From contig OV884057.1 of NCBI GenBank assembly GCA_930367215.1, positions 200,435,621-200,499,620 on the forward strand: a stretch of 64,000 nucleotides of DNA, written 5' to 3'. The DNA is from Pollenia angustigena (taxonomy: Eukaryota > Arthropoda > Insecta > Diptera > Polleniidae). This document shows positions 56,949-64,000 of the stretch, piece by piece (position 1 is the stretch's first letter; every line of letters begins with the position of its first letter). A program made the translations under genes and the position numbers. The notes below the pieces were generated by a model that did no database searches, was not told the origin of the DNA, and saw nothing but the letters and a program-made list of their open reading frames with translations.

Positions 56949-56989
56949 CACACTGGACCGAATCGCGAAATAATTGGCATAAAGTCGAA
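56949..56989 (+). repeat. Transib left terminal inverted repeat (41 bp)
   Basis: It starts CACACTGGACC, passes through 'cgaatcgcgaaat' and ends 'ataaagtcgaa'. It is identical to the reverse complement of 59948..59988. It is presumed to bind the transposase DNA-binding domain. Confidence 0.9.
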
Positions 56990-57292
56990 TATTGCAGATA
57001 TCGAGCTGAAACTTGGCATATTTGATAAAAATAACACTATTAATATTTAAAGAAAATTTTAAATTAATTGGACCACGCCCACCCCAGCCGCCCATATATG
57101 GCTACATAGCGCATATATGATAGTAAAACAAAGTTTTAAGAGCTGTGAATAAAAAGCTAAAACTTGTAAGGGAATTGTTGTTTTTTATTAGTTTTTAAGT
57201 AAATTGAGGTTAATATGAAATTGTATATAAAAGTTTTGGATACTATATGATTATTTATCAAAATTTTTACTTAGTAATAGGTCTCACATCAA

Positions 57293-57298
57293 TTTATT
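57293..57298 (-). terminator. Polyadenylation signal AATAAA of the Transib gene
   Basis: AATAAA on the minus strand lies about 44 bp past the stop codon at 57342 and inside the element, so the element carries its own 3' processing signal. Confidence 0.55.
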
Positions 57299-57341
57299 CT
57301 AATATTCAAATATTTCTAATAATTTATCGTAAAATTTTCGT

Positions 57342-59719
57342 TCAGTTGTTTTCTACAGCTAATTCAAACGAAAATGGATTAATCTCATCAGATTCCGAGT
57401 CATCCGAGTCATCATCAAAACTGTAGTCATTAGATGAAGACTGAACATTATTTGGAACCATGTTATGGGGTGTTTCTAAAAGTCCAATTACATCTGGAGG
57501 AAGGCTTTGTTTTTTATGTTCAGCTGCTCTTTTCATAATACATATACTTGAAATAAGGGGATCTGAAGAGTCCATAGATCTTTGGAATACATCCATCATA
57601 TTATTTATCCGGGAATTCTGTCGAGCGTGCATTCTTCTATCATGCTTGTAAAATTTATTTCGCGCTTCTGACGCATTTTCGCCAAGACAGCCTACCGGCA
57701 TCACTGATGCAGCTATTATCTGTGATCCATGAACCAGAATTTTATGTAGAGTTGGTGACATCGGATACCATGGGTAATGCAACATGTATGATCTAATGGT
57801 TTTTTCTGAAAATTTTTTAAATTTTAGAGAATCGATTGCAAATTCGCAGTTAATAGCTATTAGAATAGTATGCAGACTCTCAAGTAACTCTAAGTTGAGT
57901 TCTAAAATTGAAGCGAATAATTTTGTATTCGAAAAAGCTTTTCTCGCAGTGTTGCCATCGTTCGAGTTTCCGCTCCCATTCTGTTTTGGCTTATCCACAT
58001 GCAATCCCATTTCTTCCCACAATCTTCTTTGTATATGTTCTTTTTTGTCAATCATTTCTAATTTGTCACTTTCGTTTCTTACTTGCCATTTTTTAATCCC
58101 CATTCTATAAGAGATTTTAAGCAACAATTCAAAAACGCGTATCCAAGCATGAAGTGGGCTCATCCCATATTGAAGATGTTCAGGGTTTGGTATAAAAGAA
58201 TTTATATCGCTAGTTTTCATAAATTGTTTTGGGCCTGCACCACAGATTGAACATAATTGGCAAGATTTCGTGCCCGTTAAAACGTTTAAAACTTTCCCAT
58301 CTATAAGGGTCATGTGAAGGTCATATGAGACAGTGATCTTTCTTTCATTTATAATTGTTACTACACAAGGGGTCAAGTTTATTATTTGTCTGTCCAAGTC
58401 GGTTTTTTCTGCAAGAATGTGATCTTTTGTTTCTTTAGCGAATTCCATTTTAAGGGGTCGACAAAATCGTACAGACTGCGGAGTTCTATTATTCCAAAAA
58501 ATTGTTCCCGCTTCATCTATAAGCTTCAGAGGTATAACAGTTGTAACAAACAAAGACTGATCAAGAGTGTCTGGTTCGTTCGTTTCAAATCTTTTTTTAT
58601 ACATACTTTGTCCAGTTGAACCATCATATCCGTAACTCGCAATTAATGTAACGCTTGAAACACTTTGTAAGTTAGCGAATACCTCCTCCTGTAGCAGTAA
58701 GATACGGCTGGCAGTATGGTTTAATAAATCTTGTAAGGCAACTTTTGCCATAGTTTCTGTAGCTGTTATTCCCTTAGGTCTTAATTGCAATTTAGCTTCC
58801 TGAACCTTGTGGTAGTTCGGGTATATGTCGCAATTATGCTGTTTGCTTATATGACGAATTTCATTATACAACCTTTTGCTTAAAGAATATTCCAACAAAA
58901 ATTCCAAAGCATCATTTGTTGTTAAAGGTATTGGTTCTTTTATACCGAGCTTTCTTTTAACTTCAGTTGCCTCGCTTTCAGAGGTCTTACATTTTTTAAG
59001 TACAAACGCGGTATCATTTTCATTTGATTTCCTTGCTGACATTGCGGCTGCATGAATTAAGAGTTTGGTATCGTTTTCATTATTAACAACAACATCGGCA
59101 GCTAGTTTTCTTTTTAGACGTGGTCCTGCTTCATCATATGTTAGCTTTGGTCTACCCATTTTAACATTGCGCATCTCTTCCTGATTGTCCAAAACAATTC
59201 TTAAACGCATTGATAGCCACTGTGAATGTTTGTCTCTGAATGTCCGCATATTTCTGCTGCACTTTTGAAGATTCGATTTAACATAAATTTCAAAACTTTT
59301 TATTTTTGTGTTAATTTCGCTCCTTTTTTCATCGGTTAACGTACGTTCGATTAGTTGGCCAAATATCCAGTTTGCAATGCCGGTAAGGTTGCGACCGTTG
59401 TCGATCCATACGTCCAGCAGTGTTGCATGACAGAACTCAAGCTCATCTATAAGTTTAAAGTACAGCAAGAGCCGCAAAAAGCCGCAAAACGGATTATTAT
59501 TAACTTTTAATATACACTTTCTACTTTATGTTCACATATATTACACATCGCAGAAACACGCAGAAGTTTAGTTTTAACTCCACAGAAGACGAGCACTTTG
59601 GTTTGGTTTTATTTTTTTTTGAACAGTACAAAACAATACACATATATAACACATAACACATTTTAACACAAAATGTTTTCACTTTATTCATTCTACATAC
59701 CTTGGCCGTCGAAATCCAT
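57342..59719 (-). CDS. Transib transposase (RAG1-core-like DDE recombinase), predicted two exons
   Basis: It catalyses cut-and-paste transposition at the element's own TIRs in the nucleus. Exon 2 (57342..59446) is one uninterrupted frame. Residue numbers below count the open frame from 59477. First catalytic Asp: D285 in 'SYGYDGSTGQSMYK'. Second: D393 in 'MTLIDGKVLN', followed by a zinc-type CxxCxxC (C406, C409, C412). 'NGSGNSNDGNTARKAF' (500-515) parallels the RAG1 'NGNFARK' region. HKILVH (H578, H583) parallels the RAG1 zinc-binding histidines. Third catalytic residue: E604 in 'ASEARNK', then 'RMHARQNSR'. The C-terminus is acidic. No ATG lies near the frame start, so I infer exon 1 at 59701..59719 (MDFDGQ plus one base), donor GTATGT, and acceptor TATAG before 59446. 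That joins in frame and gives ~707 aa, a normal Transib length. Confidence 0.9.
59447..59700 (-). other. Predicted 254-bp intron of the Transib gene
   Basis: The donor (exon ...CAAG/gtatgt at 59701/59700) fits the fly consensus. The acceptor 'ttgctgtactttaaacttatag' is moderately pyrimidine-rich. The join is phase 1 (G + AT = GAT) and keeps the transposase frame. The segment upstream of the acceptor lacks an ATG in frame, which is why an intron is proposed. It has not been tested. Confidence 0.6.
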
Positions 59720-59947
59720 TTTTTTACAATATTTTTTGTCACAGCGTGTGAAATTGCCAAGCGCACAAAGTAAACAAAAGTTTCCCGCCAATTTTGTTAC
59801 AGAAGTGAGCTGACTAATCACCTGACTTTGAAACTCGATAGAAATTGCATGGTTGCATTTTTAGCGAAAATATTTATTGACTCTTCTTATATAGAGGTGC
59901 TAGTTTAAATATATTAAATTCAAATTAAGATTTTCTTCAACAAAATT

Positions 59948-59988
59948 TTCGACTTTATGCCAATTATTTCGCGATTCGGTCCAGTGTG
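59948..59988 (-). repeat. Transib right terminal inverted repeat (41 bp)
   Basis: The reverse complement is identical to the left TIR. It ends at 59988, followed directly by the TSD CAATG (59989..59993). Confidence 0.9.
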
Positions 59989-60235
59989 CAATGTGGAAAT
60001 ATAAAATAAGAATACAAAAACTTAATTATTGAAAAAAAAAATAATTAATTTGTGGTAAATTTAGTATTAGTTACATTTCAATTGTACTTCAGTTCAGGTT
60101 CAGGTTCGCTTTAGGTTTTAGTTCAGATTCTAGTTAAAGTTATAGTTTTGTACTTTATTTTTATTTATTTACTAGCGACCCCCTGCACACTTCATAGTGC
60201 AAAAAAGAAAATAAGAAATCAATTCGAATTCATTT

Positions 60236-60345
60236 AAGTGTAGGCTAGCTGGTATCGAGCCAGTCTATAAGCGCCGAGGCTGCGGGTTCGATTCCCGCCA
60301 GATACTCTGGTTTCTTTCCTGCAGACAAGCATAGAGCTTCGCGGG
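60236..60345 (+). repeat. tRNA-derived SINE-like sequence, copy 2 (inside Helitron)
   Basis: An A-box-like 'taggctagctggta' (60241) and a B box GGTTCGATTCC (60285..60295) lead into 'gccagatactctggtttc' and 'cctgcagacaagc'. The same tail occurs in the copy at 44785..44900. It either inserted into the Helitron or was picked up with it. Confidence 0.6.
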
Positions 60346-60411
60346 ATTAGCTTAGGAAATAAAACAAAAAAAAAAATCAGTGATAAATTGTTTTATTTGT
60401 AATTTTCTGTG

Positions 60412-61515
60412 CTACACAACATTTCTTGTTTTTCCATTTTCGGTGTAAATATACAAAACCGATGGTTTGCCAACGCGCGAACAGGCTACATAAAACTTTC
60501 CATGTGAGAAAACTGGATACTCTAAATTCACTCCACAAATTCCTAATGATTGGCCTTGCACCTTATTAATAGTAACCGCAAACCCTAGCCGAACAGGAAA
60601 TGGCATATCATTGGGGAATCATTGGGATGCGTGGAATTAATACATCTTCGCCTTTGAATTTTCCAGGTTAAATAGTAGCTTCAATTACATAAGCCATCAA
60701 CCTTTTAATAGCAAGTCTTGTGCCATTACACAAACGGGGTTGAGTGATATTGCGAAGCATAATAATAGTGACTCCAACTTTCAATTGGAGATTATGCGGA
60801 GGCAATCCAGGTAAATCCAACGAATTCAAAAATTCTGTTGGATTATTCGCAACATCTTCTACATTGGTAACAGTATCCACAGACTTGTACGAAACCAATT
60901 CGCCAGGAATCTTTGGTTGTATAGCCATATTTAATTCACTAACATCTTTGTTCTTTGCCGGTAAAATTTCTCTGTCACGCAACCACGTATGGCATGTATA
61001 TTTTTGTGCTATGTTAGGGAACACAACGTTCAATAAATTCCTGTTTTGACTGTACGAAATGGCAAAAATCATTTGGCAATGTTATCAATCCAGTGTCATT
61101 AGCAGGCACTGCACCATTCCCAATTTTCAGCAATTGCTTAGAGAACTTATCAGCAGATGAATCATTCTGCAACTTTACAAATCTCCATAAGCATGAAGAC
61201 TTTAAGCAAGCGTTAATTTCATCGGCAAATGTCGATCTAGGAATGACGGGCAATAATTGCCTTAAATCGCCTGACAATAAAATCAAAGCACCACCAAACA
61301 ACTCTGAATTACCTCGAAGGGGTTTCATTGTTCTTTCCAATGCTTCAACAGATTTCTTATTTGCCATAATGCATTCATCCCTAATAATGATTCCGCAATG
61401 TTTCAATAATTTTGCCGTTCCAGATGTTTTTGAAACCTTGCATGTGAGAGCTTTTTTAACCTGGTAATTCAATGGCAATTTCAAAGCAGAATGTGCTGTG
61501 CTACCACCATCTTAC
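60412..61515 (-). pseudogene. Helitron Pif1-like helicase, C-terminal remnant
   Basis: Minus-strand pieces in three frames are 'HSALKLPLNYQVKKAL' (near 61490), motif II region 'IIIRDECIMANKKSVEALE' (near 61370), motif III 'LLSGDLRQLLPVIPR' (near 61260) and 'GELVSYKSVDTV' (near 60890). Further pieces are 'HNLQLKVGVTIIMLRNI' (near 60770), motif V 'VTINKVQGQSLG' (near 60570) and motif VI 'FYVACSRVGK' (near 60480). These are the later helicase motifs of Helitron Rep/Hel proteins. The Walker A/P-loop, the zinc finger and the Rep HUH nuclease are absent and the frame shifts twice, so it is inactive. Confidence 0.85.
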
Positions 61516-61894
61516 AAAGTGGCTGCAATGTCAGAAGACGCCTTTCAGTTTCTCAAAATATTAACTTAAATTTGCAAAATTTTAATGCACGAAAAAAATA
61601 CATGTTTCCTAATGAATGCAGTGTTCACTAAAAGCGGCTATAACTCAAGAACCAATACAAATTTGAAGACTGTTGATACACAAAAACCTTGGTATTTACG
61701 TCACCTTCCACGTGAACTTTGCAGAAACAAAATCGGTTCACGCATTACATAGAACATCAATTACTAACACAATGCAGCTTTTTTTTAAATATATAGATTT
61801 ATAAGTACCCTCTTTGACAAAACATAAGTTTTTTATTATAATAGAAGTGCGGCCAATATTATGTGGTTTTAGTTATAAGATTGAATAGTAACTA

Positions 61895-62895
61895 CACAGA
61901 AAAAATTATTTTTCCAATTCAAACAAAAAATTTGTAGAATCAAACAATTTTTTGTTTGAAATCGGTCCTATAAACAAATTTGCATATTCAAACAATTTAT
62001 TTGCATTTTCTTTATTGAAAAAAAACACTGATTTTTTCAAACAAATAATTTAACTGAATCAAACAAAAAGTTTACTGAAATTCATATACTAAATTTCAAA
62101 ATCAAAAAAAAAACAGGTTTTTGCACAAGCAATGATGCGCACACAAGCAGGCACTGTATTAGAAGATGATAGCAGAGCGGCCGGCTGACTTTGAGACACA
62201 TTTTTTTTTGGTGGAATAATTTTTGAACGAAGTTCTATTTTTTTCCACACAATGTTTTTCGTCATCACTCACTGTTGCTGTATCCTTTCCTTTGCTAATG
62301 AAGAAGAAATGTAACCCAAAAACGGCGACAGACCGACTCGATATGTTTTTCGTCATCATTATATTTTTGTATTTGATGTATTTAAGCAAACAGTTTGAAA
62401 AAATTGAATACGGGATTTTGGTTTTTTTTAACCAACTTTGAAACCAACCAAAAATGTATTTTGTTTCTTATAATGTTGTTGTTGTTTCTGTTGTTTAAAA
62501 AGAGTGAAACGTTTTTTTACCTGTTATTTTTTTTTTTTTTACTTCAAACCTCTTCATCTTTTTTACTGTTGTACTTTTTTAAAGTGTCCAAAAATAGACT
62601 GCATGTGTTTTTTGTTGTAGTTCTTATATTTTACATAAAGAAGTGTTGCTTACGATCAAATAAAAAAATGTAAAAAGAGGACAACATTAAAAAGCGTTAA
62701 ATATTTCATACAAAATTATGAAAACTTGAAACCAATAACGCGTGTATTATATTCTTGAATGGTTGTCAACATTTTTGTTGGTTAAATAAAAATCAAACAA
62801 AATTTTAATTGAATCAGTAAAAAAATTTGTAGAAATTAAAAAAATTTTCAAACAAGCGTTTGTTTGAAAATAATTCGGTTATATTTTTTTCTGTG
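61895..62895 (-). mobile_element. 1-kb TA-flanked non-autonomous element, copy 3
   Basis: It is bounded by 'cacagaaaaaattatt' and its mirror with TA on both sides. It is closely similar to copies 1 and 2, including the 'gacagaccgactcgatatg' segment. The open frames at 62159..62389 and 62395..62673 match frames in copy 1 only because the DNA is shared; none has a recognisable domain. It lies ~100 bp from the Helitron. Confidence 0.8.
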
Positions 62896-63380
62896 TATAT
62901 AAAATGTGCATGCAGTTTTTAGTTGCAATAAAAATTCAAAATCCTTATTTAAAAAGTGGAACGCGTTGCTGGTTTCCCTAATGATTGGAGGAATAGTATT
63001 CCAAAGACGTATTGCATTTACGAAGAACAGCCGATTTGATATTGGCATATGGTATCTTAATTGTATTATAGTTCTCTTTCTGTCAAATCGACTAAAACCG
63101 AGTCGTCTATCAAGTTCGTGGGTTAAAATGATTTTATGCCCAAATACCAATGTTCATATTTTTATAAGATTATGACGCTGTACGCTGAGGATTTTCTTTG
63201 TGTACAAGGTGATACGTTCACTATTTCCATAAAGCATAAGTCCATACACGTATCTAGTTATTCTGTTGAACGTTACATTTAGTCTCTTTTTACTTGTTGC
63301 TTGCAAAAGTTAAGGTGGGGAATTAATAAGCTTATGCAGCAACTGATTTTGAAGTGGTGTACAATATTTTGTAGGCCATA
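62896..63380 (-). pseudogene. CR1-like retrotransposon C-terminal fragment
   Basis: Minus-strand translation gives 'RLNVTFNRITRYVYGLMLYG' (near 63260), 'RRLGFSRFDRKR' (near 63100) and 'SNRLFFVNAIRLWNTIPPII' (near 63020), ending in 'FEFLLQLKTACTF' (near 62915). The order equals the C-terminus of the CR1-like element at 1935..2494, but the sequence is clearly different, so it is another family member. It abuts the TA-flanked element exactly at 62896. Confidence 0.7.
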
Positions 63381-63394
63381 GAGTACAAATCATA

Positions 63395-64000
63395 CACTCA
63401 AAAGAAAAATCAATCCATTCGTTCTCAAATCAATCGGAAGCAGTATTAATAGTACGGATTTTCTTGAATCAAGTACAGATAGATTGATTGAAGTGCGGAG
63501 TTTCAATCGCAAAATACTTATTATTAAATTATCCATATCGGATTTCGTACTTGAAATAATCCGAAAATGAGATTGATTTAAGTAAAACTAAGATTGACTC
63601 AATCTCAAAATGATTGATTCAAGTATTATAAGGTTGACTTTATCCCCAATTCATGCTTGAAAAAAAACCAAAAAAGAAATTAGAAAGAAAAATTATTATG
63701 ATTGTGATACTTACCCGTTTTACACCTTACAAAATGATAAAACAAGAACATCATGCCCGATATGGTTTTTATTTTGGAAACCTTATGTTCATATTTCTCC
63801 AAAAATATAAACTAAATGAGAAGCAAGAGTTCAAATTTGCTTTTTAACCCTTCGTGGTACACATGTGTCTGGCCAGACCTTTTTTCAATGTGTACAGAAA
63901 ATCAAAACATGTGTAAGCCGGAGGGTTAAACACAACGAAAAGTTTAATCTTTTTTTTTTGTTGATTTAAGAGATTTATACTTATTTCAAAAAATTCCGGG
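63395..64000 (-). mobile_element. Family E element, copy 2 (runs off the window)
   Basis: It starts at TA|cactcaaaagaaaaatc and shares with copy 1 the 'caatcaatctcatttt'-type body, the 'catgcccgatatggttt' segment and, at 63936..64000, the inverted match to 18295..18357. It lacks the foldback insertion of copy 1. The other end lies beyond the window. Confidence 0.6.
63848..63925. mobile_element. piggyBac-like MITE inside family E (copy 2)
   Basis: The ends 'cccttcgtggtacacatg' and the mirror of 'ccctccggcttacacatg' are flanked by TTAA on both sides (63844..63847, 63926..63929). At 78 bp it is non-coding and is the counterpart of 19689..19769. Confidence 0.7.

Larger units (their letters stand above)
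56949..59988 (-). mobile_element. Complete Transib element (RAG1-related DNA transposon)
   Basis: The 3040-bp element is bounded by identical 41-bp TIRs (56949..56989 and 59948..59988) starting CACACTGGACC and flanked by an exact 5-bp TSD. It holds one minus-strand gene with a long open frame, a plausible GT-AG intron and an AATAAA signal. TIR identity and the unbroken frame suggest recent, possibly ongoing, mobility. The first seven bases, CACACTG, match six of seven positions of the V(D)J recombination signal heptamer CACAGTG, in line with the accepted Transib origin of RAG1. Confidence 0.92.
60173..61797 (-). mobile_element. Internally deleted Helitron with both termini
   Basis: The 5' end (minus strand) reads TCTATATATTTAAAA at 61797, preceded by host A. 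The 3' end at 60173 reads imperfect hairpin GCACT-atga-AGTGtGC, then nine bases, then CTAG, followed by host T. TC...CTAG termini between A and T are the Helitron signature. Length is 1625 bp, far shorter than an autonomous element. The Rep nuclease and the N-terminal half of the helicase are deleted. A tRNA-derived SINE-like sequence lies near the 3' end. Confidence 0.8.

Noticed and set aside
1..64000. CRISPR arrays, bacterial operons or ribosomal RNA genes
   Set aside because: Nothing of the kind is seen; spaced direct repeats here are transposon minisatellites and the coding remnants are eukaryotic transposons.

Overview
The window reads as a transposon-dense, AT-rich, gene-poor stretch of a dipteran genome, most likely a calyptrate or other higher fly. 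The host lineage is inferred only from the mix of repeats: CR1-, Jockey-, LOA- and RTE-like retrotransposons, Penelope-like elements, Tc1/mariner, hAT, Transib and Helitron elements, and short 'ccctataaagtatatat ... ccgtctgtccgtc' repeats of a style I associate with flies. I find no convincing host protein-coding exon. The best candidate for host regulatory DNA is an Inr+DPE core promoter near 48316. Transposon names rest on recognisable protein motifs, terminal inverted repeats (TIRs) and target-site duplications (TSDs) read by eye; no database was consulted.

Layout. 0-5.6 kb: a Penelope-like fragment between 70-bp inverted repeats, then a minus-strand CR1-like retrotransposon split by a 1.5-kb Tc1-like element. 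5.6-14 kb: Helentron-like repeats, a 562-bp tandem duplication ending in a foldback with a tRNA-like core, hairpin MITEs, a 1-kb TA-flanked element and a second Penelope-like fragment. 14-21 kb: a Helitron 3' end, a decayed hAT transposase, minisatellites and a nested foldback element. 21-32 kb: a 5'-truncated Jockey-like reverse transcriptase, small hAT MITEs and an inverted pair of Helentron-like elements with ~154-bp internal repeats. 34-41 kb: three hAT-like elements with exact 8-bp TSDs, one a 3.5-kb container for several younger insertions. 41-48 kb: an LOA-like RT/RNase H remnant, SINE, foldback and piggyBac-like MITEs, and an RTE-like reverse transcriptase with a (TA)n tail. 50-55 kb: three decayed relatives of one mariner-like group. 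57-60 kb: the standout, an apparently complete Transib (RAG1-related) element. 60-64 kb: an internally deleted Helitron with a Pif1-like helicase remnant, a third copy of the 1-kb TA element and a CR1-like C-terminal fragment.

The genes do not form a pathway; the shared theme is successive transposition. The Transib element (56949..59988) is the only one that looks coding-competent: matching 41-bp TIRs, an exact 5-bp TSD, a long uninterrupted transposase reading frame, a plausible short first exon and a polyadenylation signal. All other coding elements carry frameshifts, stops, truncations or missing catalytic residues.
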